A DNA stretch of 64,000 nucleotides from Agrobacterium vitis (GCF_037039395.1 NZ_CP146242.1:2739001-2803000), one strand, 5' to 3'; numbered from the stretch's first letter, positions 34,981-45,076 are shown. The notes: generated from the letters alone by a model not told the origin. Program-made: numbers and translations.

Positions 34981-35045
34981 GCGGCAGATCAAAACAAAAA
35001 TGGCATGCACAGCGAAAGACGCCACCAAATAAAAGGGGCCGAAAA

Positions 35046-36674
35046 TTGCGATCCTGTTTGAACCATCTGTCCTCTGTGCTGGTTGCCGGGCTTTTGCTGA
35101 TCTTGGCTTCTGGCCTTTGTGTGGCCCGCGCCGAAGGCGATCCCGCCACCCTGATCAAGGCGCTAGGCACTGCCAATTTCACCGATGCCGAAAAGATCGT
35201 CGGCGATCTCGGACGGACCGGCGATCTCAACGTGGTTCCGGCCCTGGAAGCCCTGAGCGGTGGTGATCTCTATCTGCGCAAGGCCGATGGCAATGTGTTT
35301 ATCGCCAAGCCCGCGGGCAGCCAGCTGACGCTGGTTGATCCCTTGAGCGGTGCCGAGGTCGGCAAGGAAGCCAAGGGCGGGCTGGTCAAGATCAAGATCA
35401 ACAATGGGTTGCGCCGCGCCATCCGCGCCGCGCAAGGCGGGCTGACCTTGCTCAGCCCTGACCGCACGGTGCGGCTTGCCGCTGCCGATGCGCTATTGAA
35501 GGCGCCGTCGGAAGACAATCTCGAATTGCTCGACACCGCCCTTGCCAAGGAGCAGGATGGCGCGGTGAAAACGCTGCTTGCTCAGGCCCGCGCCGTTTCG
35601 GTCATTACCTCCAATCATTCCCTGGAGGAAAAACGCGCCGCCATTGCACTCATTCGCGCGGTGGGCGGCCAGGATGCGATTTCCATTCTCGGCAATGCCG
35701 CGCCAACAGTCGATCCGGCCCTGAAGGGCGATATCGATGCCGCCATCGCCAAGATCCAGAGCGATGTGGCGCTGTGGAATACCGCGCAGAACATCACCTA
35801 TGGCATCTCGCTCGGCTCGGTACTGCTGCTGGCCGCCATTGGCCTTGCCATCACCTTTGGCGTCATGGGCATCATCAATATGGCGCATGGCGAAATGGTC
35901 ATGCTCGGTGCCTATTCCACCTTCATCGTTCAGCAGGCAATCCGGGCGAACGCGCCTGAGCTGTTTGACTGGTCGCTGGCCATTGCCCTGCCGGTCGCCT
36001 TTGCCGTCACGGGTATCTTCGGATTGGTGATCGAGCGCTGCGTCATCCGCTTTCTCTATGGCCGTCCGCTGGAAACGCTACTGGCCACCTGGGGCATTTC
36101 ATTGATGTTGCAGCAGTTGGTGCGCACGCTGTTTGGCCCGACCAATCAGGAAGTCGCCAATCCGTCGTGGATGTCCGGCTCGTTTGGGCTTGGCGGCTTG
36201 ACCATTACCTGGAACCGGCTGTGGATCCTGGTGTTTTCACTGTCGGTGTTCTTCGCGCTGCTGATGCTGTTGAAGCGCTCCGCCTTTGGCTTGCAGATGC
36301 GCGCCGTCACCCAAAACCGGCGCATGGCGTCTTCCATGGGCATTCGTACGCCCTGGGTCGATGCCTTCACGTTTGCTTTGGGCTCCGGCATTGCCGGAAT
36401 GGCGGGCGTGGCGCTGTCCCAGATCGACAATGTCTCGCCCAATCTCGGCCAGACCTACATTATCGACAGTTTCATGGTCGTGGTGTTCGGCGGGGTCGGT
36501 AATCTCTGGGGCACGCTGGTGGGAGCGTTTTCGCTTGGCATTCTGAACAAGTTCCTTGAGCCCTATGCCGGTGCGGTGCTGGGCAAGATCCTGGTTCTGG
36601 TTCTCATCATCCTGTTCATCCAGAAGCGGCCGCGCGGTCTCTTCGCACTCAAGGGAAGGGCGGTGGAAGCATGA
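35046..36674 (+). CDS. urtB: Urea ABC transporter permease UrtB
   Basis: The 542-residue protein has a signal sequence (residues 1-30, LSSVLVAGLLLILASGL). A periplasmic extension of about 240 residues characteristic of UrtB follows, then a LivH-like permease core (about 260-535): ITYGISLGSVLLLAAIGLAI, GIINMAHGEMVMLGAYS, and the loop MGIRTPWVDAFTFALGSGIA. I choose a TTG start at 35046 because AAGGGG stands at good spacing before it and the signal sequence follows. An in-frame ATG at 34914 would run through the dispersed repeat. Its stop overlaps urtC. Confidence 0.93.
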   Translation: MRSCLNHLSSVLVAGLLLILASGLCVARAEGDPATLIKALGTANFTDAEKIVGDLGRTGDLNVVPALEALSGGDLYLRKADGNVFIAKPAGSQLTLVDPLSGAEVGKEAKGGLVKIKINNGLRRAIRAAQGGLTLLSPDRTVRLAAADALLKAPSEDNLELLDTALAKEQDGAVKTLLAQARAVSVITSNHSLEEKRAAIALIRAVGGQDAISILGNAAPTVDPALKGDIDAAIAKIQSDVALWNTAQNITYGISLGSVLLLAAIGLAITFGVMGIINMAHGEMVMLGAYSTFIVQQAIRANAPELFDWSLAIALPVAFAVTGIFGLVIERCVIRFLYGRPLETLLATWGISLMLQQLVRTLFGPTNQEVANPSWMSGSFGLGGLTITWNRLWILVFSLSVFFALLMLLKRSAFGLQMRAVTQNRRMASSMGIRTPWVDAFTFALGSGIAGMAGVALSQIDNVSPNLGQTYIIDSFMVVVFGGVGNLWGTLVGAFSLGILNKFLEPYAGAVLGKILVLVLIILFIQKRPRGLFALKGRAVEA

Positions 36675-37822
36675 TCACGGCATTTCTTCTGCGCTCGCTG
36701 GACGCCAAGATCCTCGTCGCCATCGCCATTCTTCTCGCGCTCGCCATTCTGGTGCCGATCCTCAGCCTTGCCACCGCGCCCGACAGCGCGTTGCATATGC
36801 CGACCTATCTGGTGGCGCTGTTCGGCAAATATCTGACCTATGCCATGTTGGCCTTGGCGCTCGATCTGGTCTGGGGCTTTTGCGGCATTCTTTCGCTCGG
36901 CCACGGGGCGTTCTTCGCGCTCGGCGGCTATGCCATGGGCATGTATCTGATGCGCCAGATCGGCCCGCGCGGCACTTATGGCGATCCTGTATTGCCTGAC
37001 TTCATGGTGTTCCTGAACTGGAAGGAGCTGCCCTGGTTCTGGCACGGCTTCGACATGTTCTGGTTTGCCGCGCTGATGGTGCTGGTGGCGCCCGGCTTGC
37101 TCGCCTTCGTATTCGGCTGGTTTGCGTTTCGCTCGCGTGTCAACGGCGTCTATCTGTCGATCATCACCCAGGCGATGACCTATGCGCTGCTGCTGGCCTT
37201 CTTCCGCAACGATATGGGTTTTGGCGGCAATAATGGCCTGACAGACTTCAAGGATATTCTCGGCTTCAACATTCAGGCCGATGGCACCCGTGCGGCGCTG
37301 TTTTCGCTCTCGGCGCTGTTTCTGGCGGGCTCTCTGCTGCTGGTCTCGGCCATCGTACGCTCCAAATACGGCAAGGTGCTGGTCGGTATCCGCGATGCCG
37401 AAAGCCGCACCCGCTTTCTCGGCTACCGGGTGGAAAACATGAAGCTGTTTGCCTTTGTCGTCTCAGCAATGATGGCGGGCGTCGCAGGTGCGCTCTATGT
37501 GCCGCAGGTCGGCATCATCAATCCGGGCGAGTTTTCACCGGCCAATTCCATCGAGGTGGTGATCTGGACCGCTGTTGGCGGACGCGCCACGCTGATCGGT
37601 CCGATCATTGGCGCGGTGCTGGTCAATGGCGGCAAGACGGTGTTTACCGGCCTGTTTCCCAATGCCTGGCTGTTTGCGCTGGGTGGGCTGTTCGTGGCCG
37701 TCACGCTGTTTCTGCCCAAGGGCATTGTTGGCACAGTCACCCAAGGCCTTCTCCGGCGCAGGCAGGACAAGGCAGTGACGGAGGCCGAGGCATTGAACCG
37801 CAAACCCCAGGCGGCGGAGTGA
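36671..37822 (+). CDS. urtC: Urea ABC transporter permease UrtC
   Basis: The 383-residue inner-membrane protein is the LivM-like partner: YAMLALALDLVWGFCGILSLGHGAFFALGGYAMGMYL is split across helices 2 and 3, followed by FAFRSRVNGVYLSIITQAMT, NNGLTDFKDILGF (a UrtC-specific segment) and the ATPase-coupling loop GIRDAESRTRFLGYRVENMK. It overlaps urtB by four bases and is followed closely by urtD. Confidence 0.95.
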   Translation: MITAFLLRSLDAKILVAIAILLALAILVPILSLATAPDSALHMPTYLVALFGKYLTYAMLALALDLVWGFCGILSLGHGAFFALGGYAMGMYLMRQIGPRGTYGDPVLPDFMVFLNWKELPWFWHGFDMFWFAALMVLVAPGLLAFVFGWFAFRSRVNGVYLSIITQAMTYALLLAFFRNDMGFGGNNGLTDFKDILGFNIQADGTRAALFSLSALFLAGSLLLVSAIVRSKYGKVLVGIRDAESRTRFLGYRVENMKLFAFVVSAMMAGVAGALYVPQVGIINPGEFSPANSIEVVIWTAVGGRATLIGPIIGAVLVNGGKTVFTGLFPNAWLFALGGLFVAVTLFLPKGIVGTVTQGLLRRRQDKAVTEAEALNRKPQAAE

Positions 37823-37826
37823 GACC

Positions 37827-38582
37827 ATGGCTGATAAAACCACCAATTCGCTTCTTTATCTCAACGGCGTCAGTGTTTCCTTTGACGGGTTCCGGGCCTT
37901 GAACTCCCTGTCCTTCGTGGTCGAGCCGGGGGAGCTGCGCGCCATTATCGGCCCGAATGGTGCTGGCAAGACGACGATGATGGATATCATCACCGGCAAG
38001 ACACGGCCTGACAGTGGTGAGGTGTTTTTCGACGGCGGCAAGGTGGATCTCACCAAGCGCGATGAGGCCGACATCGCCCAACTCGGCATTGGCCGCAAAT
38101 TCCAGAAGCCAACGGTATTTGAAAGCCATACGGTCTGGGACAATCTGGAACTGGCGCTGAACAAGCCGCGCGGCGTGTTTTCAACGCTGTTCTACCGGCT
38201 GACACCCAAGGACCGCGAGCGGATCGACACCATTCTCGAAACCGTGCGGCTCACCGCCCGCAAAAACGACCTCGCCGCCAATCTGTCCCACGGTCAGAAG
38301 CAATGGCTGGAAATTGGTATGCTGCTGGCGCAGGAGCCGAAACTGCTGCTGGTCGATGAGCCGGTGGCGGGCATGACCGATGCCGAAACCGCCGAGACCG
38401 CCATCCTGCTGCGCGAAATCTCCAAGACCCGCTCGGTCGTGGTGGTTGAGCACGACATGGGCTTTATCCGTGATCTCGGCGTCAAGGTGACATGCCTTGC
38501 CGAAGGCTCGGTGCTGGCCGAAGGCTCGATCGATTTCGTTTCGAACGATCCGCGGGTGATCGAGAATTATCTGGGGCGGTGA
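37827..38582 (+). CDS. urtD: Urea ABC transporter ATPase UrtD
   Basis: The 251-residue ATPase has Walker A GPNGAGKTT, the Q-loop region GRKFQKPTVFESHTVWDN, the UrtD-type signature LSHGQKQWLEIGMLL, Walker B LLLVDEPVAGM and the switch His in VVVEHDMGFIRDLG. It energises urea import with UrtE. It starts four bases after urtC. Confidence 0.96.
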   Translation: MADKTTNSLLYLNGVSVSFDGFRALNSLSFVVEPGELRAIIGPNGAGKTTMMDIITGKTRPDSGEVFFDGGKVDLTKRDEADIAQLGIGRKFQKPTVFESHTVWDNLELALNKPRGVFSTLFYRLTPKDRERIDTILETVRLTARKNDLAANLSHGQKQWLEIGMLLAQEPKLLLVDEPVAGMTDAETAETAILLREISKTRSVVVVEHDMGFIRDLGVKVTCLAEGSVLAEGSIDFVSNDPRVIENYLGR

Positions 38583-38604
38583 GAACAGTACCGTTGGAAT
38601 GCGC

Positions 38605-38675
38605 AGTACCCCCTCTGCCTTGCCAGGCATCTCCCCCCTTGAGGGGGAGATGTCACGAAGTGACAGAGGGGGGTG
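38605..38675. repeat. Compact single repeat unit between urtD and urtE, copy 5
   Basis: The two arms (ACCCCCTCTGCCTTGCCAGG and its inverted partner ending GACAGAGGGGGGT) are joined directly, without the core seen in copies 1, 2 and 4, giving a palindrome of about 70 bp inside the urt operon. Confidence 0.75.
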
Positions 38676-38710
38676 AACGGCTTGCTCCCAATTTTTCAGA
38701 AGGTGCATCA

Positions 38711-39406
38711 ATGCTGACAGTTGAAAATCTCAATCTTCACTATGGTGCCGCCCAGGCGCTGCGCGGTGTGAATATTACCGCGCCAATGGGCAAGATTACC
38801 TGCGTGCTGGGTCGAAACGGGGTGGGTAAAAGCTCGCTTTTGCGCGCCGTAACCGGCCAGCATCCGGTATCAGGCGGCACGATTGCGTTTGAAGGCACGG
38901 TGTTGAACGGCATGGCGCCGTTCAACCGGGCGCGGCACGGTGTCGGCTATGTGCCGCAGGGGCGTGAGATCTTTCCGCTACTGTCGGTCAAGGAAAATCT
39001 GGAAACCGGCTTTGCGCCGCTGAAGCGCAAGGACCGGACGATTCCGGACGATATTTTCGCGCTGTTTCCGATTTTGCAGACCATGCTGTCGCGGCGTGGT
39101 GGTGACCTGTCCGGTGGCCAGCAGCAGCAATTGGCGATTGGCCGGGCCATGGTGACCCGTCCGAAAATCCTGGTGCTGGACGAGCCGACCGAGGGCATCC
39201 AGCCATCGATCATCAAGGATATCGGCCGGGCAATCCGCTATTTGCGGGATTCAACCGGCATGGCGATCCTGCTGGTCGAGCAATATCTCGATTTCTGCCG
39301 GGAGTTGGCCGACCATGTCTACATCATGGATCGCGGTGAAATTGTCCATGAAGGAGGGGCTGAAACCCTGGATACGGTCGAGGCCCGCCGTCACCTTACG
39401 GTCTAA
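38711..39406 (+). CDS. urtE: Urea ABC transporter ATPase UrtE
   Basis: The 231-residue ATPase shows Walker A GRNGVGKSS, YVPQGREIFPLLSVKENLET, the signature LSGGQQQQLAIGRAMVTRP, Walker B LVLDEPTEGIQPS and ILLVEQYLDFCRELAD, the pattern of UrtE. The ATG at 38711 begins the conserved MLTVENL segment; an upstream frame would run through the repeat and is rejected. It ends the urt cluster. Confidence 0.95.
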   Translation: MLTVENLNLHYGAAQALRGVNITAPMGKITCVLGRNGVGKSSLLRAVTGQHPVSGGTIAFEGTVLNGMAPFNRARHGVGYVPQGREIFPLLSVKENLETGFAPLKRKDRTIPDDIFALFPILQTMLSRRGGDLSGGQQQQLAIGRAMVTRPKILVLDEPTEGIQPSIIKDIGRAIRYLRDSTGMAILLVEQYLDFCRELADHVYIMDRGEIVHEGGAETLDTVEARRHLTV

Positions 39407-39607
39407 TGTCGCATTCAGGCATGGGATTCGATGTCCGGATCTGGAGCGTAAACTTCTGTTTTTGCTATGAAATGCCCATGTGTATTCATAGTATATTCAC
39501 GCTTTGTGTTTGACGCATGTCAGCCTTGATCATTTGTCGTCAGGTTTCAGTTGAAGCCTACGGAACATGTGGTATTTTCCGCCGAGTGCTAATAACAAGG
39601 CGACCTC

Positions 39608-40954
39608 ATGACATTCGATGAACTGACTGGCCTGCGGCGGCCGGGTTTTTTCGCGCGCACATCTGCCCGGACTTTGTTGTGCCTGTTCACACTTGGCGTT
39701 TCCATGGTGTTGCCGGGCGGCCTTGCCTACGCGGCGGGCGGCTGCGGCGTAACCGTCCGAGCCGGATTGCAGGATCTGTCATTCACGTCAGGTGGCATTG
39801 AGCGCACGGCGGTGGCCTACATTCCCCAAGGCTATACCGGCAAGGCCAAGGTGCCTGTGGTGTTTGATCTGCATGGGTCCAACAGCTTTCCCCGCGATCA
39901 GCTGGGTCGTAGCCAATGGTCCGACGTGGCGCGTGAAAACGGCTTCATCGTCATTGCTCCGCAGGGCGGGCTGAATGGCAAGGCGGAAGGCACCCATGCC
40001 TGGAACGTGCCGGGCGTAACCCCCGTGCCTGGCGTGACCGTACCGAATGCCACAGTCTCAAATGGGACGGTAACCAACGCAAGCCTGACAAGCTCGACTG
40101 CGCCCAATACGGCTGTTTCGCAAAATGCATCTGTTTCGCCAGGCGCATCTGTTTCTACAGTAACCGAAGCCAAAGGGCCGGATGATGCCGCTTATCTCAG
40201 CGACACCGTGGCGCTGGTCAAGGCCAAGTTCTGCGTCGATCCCGACCGGATCTACGCGTCCGGCTATTCGGGTGGCGGGCGGATGCTGTCGCAATATATC
40301 TGCAACGGCAATACCGATTTCTCGGCTGCCGGTTTCGTCATGAGCCTGCGGGCTGGCACGCCGCGCCAGGGCGTTGGCCCCGATCAGGGAAAATGGTTGC
40401 CCGATCCGCAAAGCTGCCGTCCGGGCCGTCCGGTGTCGATCATCGCCTTCTGGGGACTGAAGGACAATACCAATCCCTATGCAGGCGGCGGCAGGCCCTA
40501 TTGGCAATATAGCGGCGAAGCGGCACTCAATCGCTGGGCCGAGCTGGATGGCTGCCAGGGCGAGCGCAAGATCGTCAAGGGGACGAAAATTTCCTCCGCG
40601 GAATTTGAGCGCTGCAAGGGCGGTGCCCGCATCCTGTCCTATACGATTGCTGACCAGACCCATGATTGGCCAGCTCAGACCGTTGGCTTCTCGCTGGCTG
40701 CCGCCAACTCCAAGGCAAAGGTAGCTGATGGCAAGAGCCAGGAAGACATGTATGCGGCCAAGCGGATGTGGGCGTTCTTCGACAGCGGCGATGGCCGCCT
40801 GATCGCCGACAATATCGCCAAAAACGCCTGTGCAGATGGCGCAAAACCGGCTGCTGGCGCAACGGCCTCTGTAAACCCTGCCTGCTCGGTGACGATGAAG
40901 GCCAAGGTCAAGCCGCAGGCGGTGGAAAGCCCGATGTCGGCGGACGCGCTGTAG
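39608..40954 (+). CDS. Secreted esterase, PHB-depolymerase/LpqC type, with low-complexity insert
   Basis: The 448-residue protein has a signal sequence (hydrophobic core around residues 20-45, ending AYAAGG) and an alpha/beta-hydrolase domain: VPVVFDLHGSNSFP (oxyanion region), the lipase box GYSGGG with the nucleophile Ser, and a late His in THDWPAQ. Family members hydrolyse short-chain esters, polyhydroxyalkanoates or feruloyl esters. A low-complexity Val/Asn/Thr/Ser/Ala insert of about 50 residues (after NVPGV, about 137-187) is absent from the paralogue downstream. The C-terminus is longer, with several Cys. The natural substrate is unknown. Confidence 0.82.
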   Translation: MTFDELTGLRRPGFFARTSARTLLCLFTLGVSMVLPGGLAYAAGGCGVTVRAGLQDLSFTSGGIERTAVAYIPQGYTGKAKVPVVFDLHGSNSFPRDQLGRSQWSDVARENGFIVIAPQGGLNGKAEGTHAWNVPGVTPVPGVTVPNATVSNGTVTNASLTSSTAPNTAVSQNASVSPGASVSTVTEAKGPDDAAYLSDTVALVKAKFCVDPDRIYASGYSGGGRMLSQYICNGNTDFSAAGFVMSLRAGTPRQGVGPDQGKWLPDPQSCRPGRPVSIIAFWGLKDNTNPYAGGGRPYWQYSGEAALNRWAELDGCQGERKIVKGTKISSAEFERCKGGARILSYTIADQTHDWPAQTVGFSLAAANSKAKVADGKSQEDMYAAKRMWAFFDSGDGRLIADNIAKNACADGAKPAAGATASVNPACSVTMKAKVKPQAVESPMSADAL

Positions 40955-41182
40955 AGGTTGCCGGGTTCGGATTGAACCAGTCAGTAAACAATGCTTCGCT
41001 TGTGTTTTTGACGCATCTCCAGACACCGAACCGCGACATGGTTTGGCAGGAAATGCTCTTAAGTATCAGCAAGCGATTGTCCTAATATTATGGATGGGGT
41101 GCTGCGCTTTGGTGCGGCACCTCTTTTTTGTTTTGCATCGTATTGGTCTTTTGCTACCGTAGCCCCCGCTGCGGAGGATTAT

Positions 41183-42181
41183 ATGCAAAATATTGAAAAT
41201 AAATGCGAAAAACCTGTTCTGCGAAGAGTTGGTACTCTGTCCGTTGTGGCGATTGCGGCACTCGTTTCCCTTCTGACGCTCTCGACTGGCCCCGCCTCGG
41301 CAGCCGGTTGCGGTCAGCCCAGGGATGTGGGCCGTTATGATATGACGCTGACCTCTGGCGGGCATGAGCGGGTGTTTTCTTATTTCATTCCCTCCAGCTA
41401 TAGCGGCCAGGACAAGGTGCCGGTCGTGTTTGATTTTCACGGGTCCGACAGCAATGCCAATGAGCAGTTGGACCGTAGCGAATGGGAGCGGGTGGCTGAG
41501 CGCGAAGGCTTTATCGCTGTCGCGCCGCAAGGGTCGATGCCCACCAAGCGGGCGGGCTATTTCGCCTGGAATGTGCCGGGCGTCGCCAAAGGCGAGGCCG
41601 ATGAAGAGGCCTATATCCGTGATGTGATCAAGGCGGTCGAAGACAATTTTTGCGTCGATCCGGCTTCTTTCTATGCCACCGGCTATTCTGGCGGCGGGCG
41701 GATGGTGTCGCAATATCTTTGCGATGGACATACCGATTTTGCCGCTGCCGGTCTGGTGGTCGGCCTACGGGCCGGAACACCGAAGCGTGAAGGCGAGACA
41801 TGGGTGCCGGATGCTGCGACCTGCAAACCGGCAAAACCGATGTCGCTGATCGCCTTTGCCGGGCTGGACGACAAGATCAACCCGATTGCCGGGCAGGGTC
41901 TGCCCTATTGGGGTTATGGCGCGGATGCCGCACTGCATCGCTGGGCGGAGCTGGATGGGTGCAAGGCTCCCACTGTCAAAACGGAAGGCCGGGTCGAGAC
42001 CACGGATTATGCCCAATGTGCGGACGGCGTGCGCATCGCCTCCTACCGTTTGGCGGGGGCGGGCCATACATGGCCGGGCAGCACCGCATCGCTGAAGATC
42101 CAGAAGGTGATCGGCAAGGTTTCCTTCGATTTGAATGCCACTGATATGATGTGGGATTTCTTCTCGAAATCGAAGCGTTGA
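41183..42181 (+). CDS. Secreted esterase, paralogue of the preceding gene
   Basis: The 332-residue protein has a signal sequence (about 1-40, ending ASAAGCG) and the same alpha/beta-hydrolase features: [38 protein letters not shown], the lipase box [14 protein letters not shown] and GAGHTWPG with the late His. It aligns along its length with the upstream gene, apart from that gene's low-complexity insert and longer tail, so the two arose by tandem duplication. GGAGG precedes the ATG at 41183; a longer frame is rejected. ureD begins five bases after its stop, so it may be cotranscribed with urease genes. Confidence 0.85.
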   Translation: MQNIENKCEKPVLRRVGTLSVVAIAALVSLLTLSTGPASAAGCGQPRDVGRYDMTLTSGGHERVFSYFIPSSYSGQDKVPVVFDFHGSDSNANEQLDRSEWERVAEREGFIAVAPQGSMPTKRAGYFAWNVPGVAKGEADEEAYIRDVIKAVEDNFCVDPASFYATGYSGGGRMVSQYLCDGHTDFAAAGLVVGLRAGTPKREGETWVPDAATCKPAKPMSLIAFAGLDDKINPIAGQGLPYWGYGADAALHRWAELDGCKAPTVKTEGRVETTDYAQCADGVRIASYRLAGAGHTWPGSTASLKIQKVIGKVSFDLNATDMMWDFFSKSKR

Positions 42182-42185
42182 AGGC

Positions 42186-43022
42186 ATGACCCTACAGCCC
42201 GCCACGATCATCAAGCCGCAACGCGCGAATGGTCGCGGACGGCTGGACACCAAGCTGTTTCAAGGGCGCAGCCGGTTGGAAACCTTCTTCCAGGAGGGTT
42301 GCGCCAAGATCCGTATTCCCGAAAGTTTCGATGGCCGGATGGAGGCGGTGCTGATCAATTCCTCCGGCGGGCTGACCGGTGGCGACCAGCTCGATTGGGC
42401 GTTTTGCGCCGGTGATGGCACCCATCTGACGCTGACCACCCAGGCCTGCGAGAAAATCTACAAGGCCGCCGCCGATACGGCGTCGATCAGCAGCCGCATC
42501 ACGGTCGGCGAGGGGGCTGCGGTCCATTGGCTGCCGCAGGAATCCATCCTGTTCGATCAGGCATCTCTGACCCGCAGGCTGGAGGTCGATCTGCATGAGA
42601 CATCGGAGTTTCTCAGTGTCGAGGCCATTCTGCTGGGCCGCAAGGCGATGGGCGAAGCGATGCGCCACGGCCTGGTGCGTGACCGCTGGCGTATCCGTCG
42701 CTCAGGGCGACTGATTCATGCCGAAGACCTGGCGCTATCAGGCGATATTGCCGATCTCTCCGCCGAAAAAGCGGTGCTGGGCGGCAGGGTTGCCTTTGCC
42801 ACATTGCTGTATACGGGGCGCCAGGCGGAGGCGCATATGGCGGCGCTGCAACGGTTGACGAACCAGCGATCAGGGCTTGGTGAAGTTGGCATAAGCCTGT
42901 GGAATGACAAGCTGGTTGCCCGTTTTATCAGCAGCGATGGATTTTCCCTCAGAAAATTATTGGTTCCGGTGATTTCGGCCTTGCGCGACGGCGCGTCTGT
43001 GCCGAAAGTCTGGACCTTGTAA
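42186..43022 (+). CDS. ureD: Urease accessory protein UreD
   Basis: The 278-residue protein matches UreD (UreH): [58 protein letters not shown] and [12 protein letters not shown]. UreD binds apo-urease with UreF and UreG and passes nickel to the active site. It is the first gene of the urease series D-A-(DUF1272)-B-(LprI-like)-(accessory)-C. Confidence 0.95.
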   Translation: MTLQPATIIKPQRANGRGRLDTKLFQGRSRLETFFQEGCAKIRIPESFDGRMEAVLINSSGGLTGGDQLDWAFCAGDGTHLTLTTQACEKIYKAAADTASISSRITVGEGAAVHWLPQESILFDQASLTRRLEVDLHETSEFLSVEAILLGRKAMGEAMRHGLVRDRWRIRRSGRLIHAEDLALSGDIADLSAEKAVLGGRVAFATLLYTGRQAEAHMAALQRLTNQRSGLGEVGISLWNDKLVARFISSDGFSLRKLLVPVISALRDGASVPKVWTL

Positions 43023-43045
43023 CCGGCATCATCATCGGAGCACCC

Positions 43046-43348
43046 ATGAATCTCAGCCCAAGAGAAAAAGACAAGCTTCTGATTTCCATGGCGGCCATGG
43101 TCGCCCGGCGCAGGCTGGAGCGCGGCGTCAAGCTGAACTATCCCGAGGCGATTGCGCTGATTTCCGATTTCGTCGTTGAAGGCGCGCGCGATGGCCGCGC
43201 CGTGTCCGAACTGATGGAGGCGGGTGCCCATGTCATTACCCGCGATCAGGTGATGGAGGGCATTGCCGAAATGATCCATGACGTGCAGGTCGAAGCGACG
43301 TTTCCCGACGGCACCAAGCTGGTGACCGTCCACGAACCGATCCGCTAA
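43046..43348 (+). CDS. ureA: Urease gamma subunit UreA
   Basis: The 100-residue protein is the standard UreA length. It starts [20 protein letters not shown], continues [21 protein letters not shown], and ends [13 protein letters not shown]. It forms the (UreABC)3 trimer with UreB and UreC. It lies 23 bp after ureD. Confidence 0.97.
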   Translation: MNLSPREKDKLLISMAAMVARRRLERGVKLNYPEAIALISDFVVEGARDGRAVSELMEAGAHVITRDQVMEGIAEMIHDVQVEATFPDGTKLVTVHEPIR

Positions 43349-43352
43349 CGCC

Positions 43353-43607
43353 ATGCTGGAGCTTCGCCCCAACTGTGAATGCTGCGACCGCGATCTGCCG
43401 CCTGAAAGCCGCGAGGCGCTGATCTGTAGCTTCGAATGCACCTATTGCGCTGCCTGTGCTGAGAGCGTGCTGGCTGGTATCTGCCCCAATTGCGGCGGCG
43501 AACTGGTGCGCAGACCGATCCGCCCGGCAAACAAGCTCGTCAACAATCCGCCATCCACGACGCGGGTTCTGAAGGCGGAAGGCTGCAAGCCCTCACACGC
43601 GGCCTGA
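43353..43607 (+). CDS. Small zinc-binding protein, DUF1272
   Basis: The 84-residue protein is cysteine-rich: PNCECCDRDLPPES, then ICSFECTYCAACAESVLAG and ICPNCGGELVRRP, matching DUF1272. The spaced CxxC pairs suggest a zinc ribbon. It sits between ureA and ureB, a common but unexplained position in rhizobial urease clusters. A metal or folding role is possible; none is shown. Confidence 0.9.
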   Translation: MLELRPNCECCDRDLPPESREALICSFECTYCAACAESVLAGICPNCGGELVRRPIRPANKLVNNPPSTTRVLKAEGCKPSHAA

Positions 43608-43701
43608 TCGGTGATCCATCCGGCCGTTCCGGATGTATTATTTCATGCATGGACAATGTGGTCTTCCGGCCTGCCGGAAACCTATGACGGGAGAGACAGT
43701 G

Positions 43702-44007
43702 ATGAAACCGGGTGAAATCATTGCCGCGAGTGGCGAGATCGAGCTGAATGCTGGTCAGCCGACCGTGACGATTGAAGTGTCCAATACCGGCGACCGTCCG
43801 GTGCAGGTGGGCAGTCATTATCATTTCTTCGAGACCAATGCGGGCCTGTCCTTCGACCGTGACAAGGTGCGCGGCATGCGGCTGGACATTCCGGCGGGGA
43901 CTGCGGTGCGTTTCGAACCGGGCCAGACCCGGGAAGTGACGTTGATCCCGCTTGCTGGCAAGCGCGAGGTTTATGGCTTTCGTCAGAAGGTCATGGGGCC
44001 GCTATGA
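43702..44007 (+). CDS. ureB: Urease beta subunit UreB
   Basis: The 101-residue protein matches Ure[43 protein letters not shown], and [17 protein letters not shown] [17 protein letters not shown]. The start at 43702 has a GGGAGAG site and gives the standard length; a longer frame would add 23 unrelated residues. Its end overlaps the next gene by four bases. Confidence 0.97.
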   Translation: MKPGEIIAASGEIELNAGQPTVTIEVSNTGDRPVQVGSHYHFFETNAGLSFDRDKVRGMRLDIPAGTAVRFEPGQTREVTLIPLAGKREVYGFRQKVMGPL

Positions 44008-44414
44008 CGCCTGTTTCGCGGCTGATCATGCTGGCAGGGTTTGGGGTGATGTCGTCTGGCCATGGTGTTCTGGCGCAAGCGCTTGATTGCAAGGACCCGA
44101 AAACCCAGAGCGATATGACGGCCTGCGCGGTGCAGGATTTCGACGCGGCGGACAAGGCCATGAATGCCCAATGGAAAATCACCCGCAAGGCCTTCGTTGA
44201 GCAGGACGCCACGCTGGACGATGATCTGAAGGGGGCTGAAAAGGCCTTGTTGAAAGCCCAGCGCGCCTGGATCGATTACCGCGACGGTCAATGTGAGGCG
44301 CAGGGATTTTATGTCCGGGGTGGCACGATGGAGCCGATGGAGGTTGCCGCCTGCAAGGCAGAGATGACGAAGACGCGGACCAAGGAACTGAAATCCTTGG
44401 CTGAAACTCGATAA
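44004..44414 (+). CDS. LprI-like (DUF1311) secreted protein
   Basis: The 136-residue protein has a signal peptide (residues 1-25, ending VLAQA) and a DUF1311/LprI-type domain: [51 protein letters not shown], with four conserved Cys likely in disulfides. Family members include inhibitors of lysozyme. It lies inside the urease cluster with translational overlap to ureB, so it is probably coexpressed; its role there is unknown. Confidence 0.85.
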   Translation: MTPVSRLIMLAGFGVMSSGHGVLAQALDCKDPKTQSDMTACAVQDFDAADKAMNAQWKITRKAFVEQDATLDDDLKGAEKALLKAQRAWIDYRDGQCEAQGFYVRGGTMEPMEVAACKAEMTKTRTKELKSLAETR

Positions 44415-44429
44415 GCGGATCGGACAGGC

Positions 44430-45074
44430 ATGGATCGCAAGATCATGATCATTGGCAATGGTGAGGTTCCCCAGGAGGTTGCGGACGCCATTGATGCTGC
44501 CGATATGGTCATTCGCTTCAATGGCGCGCGCAATTTCGGCCTGGCCGGACACCGAACCGACGTGATGGCAGTGTGCAATACCGGCCGTCCCGCCAAGGCT
44601 ATGCTGGCCGATTGCGCCTGGCGCAACAGCCCGCCGGTTGATACCAGCGGTGCGATCTGGTCGGTCCGCGATCCCGCCAAGTTCGAGGCGATGAAGCCGG
44701 AGATTCTGGTGAATTTTCCCGAACTTGACGATCTGTTTGAGGATCAAACCGACAAGTTTGCCGAATTTGCTCGCAGCAACGGCAAGGATCACGTCGTTCT
44801 GCCCGTTTTGGCCCATGAGGCCGCGGTGGCGGCATTGGACCCCTATGATCCCGGGCTCTATGTCACGCCGAGCAGCGGCCTGGTAGTGATGAGCCATGTT
44901 CTTCACGATCCGGCTTTTGCCGGAGATCGGATTTTCGTCGCTGGCTTTTCGCACAAGGGTTGGGATGGCCATCCTTTCGCTGCGGAACGGCAAGTGATCG
45001 ACGCGCATATCGAGGCCGGGCGGCTGACGCGCCTTGGGCCTTCACCCTTATCTGTCCTGTCCCAAGGAGCCTGA
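44430..45074 (+). CDS. Urease operon accessory protein (GT29-like)
   Basis: The 214-residue protein begins [16 protein letters not shown] and has [21 protein letters not shown] and [14 protein letters not shown], followed by [20 protein letters not shown]. This pattern resembles proteins annotated as urease operon accessory protein in rhizobia, which are distantly like family-29 glycosyltransferases. No urease function is established for it. It lies directly before ureC. Confidence 0.8.
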   Translation: MDRKIMIIGNGEVPQEVADAIDAADMVIRFNGARNFGLAGHRTDVMAVCNTGRPAKAMLADCAWRNSPPVDTSGAIWSVRDPAKFEAMKPEILVNFPELDDLFEDQTDKFAEFARSNGKDHVVLPVLAHEAAVAALDPYDPGLYVTPSSGLVVMSHVLHDPAFAGDRIFVAGFSHKGWDGHPFAAERQVIDAHIEAGRLTRLGPSPLSVLSQGA

Positions 45075-45076
45075 CC

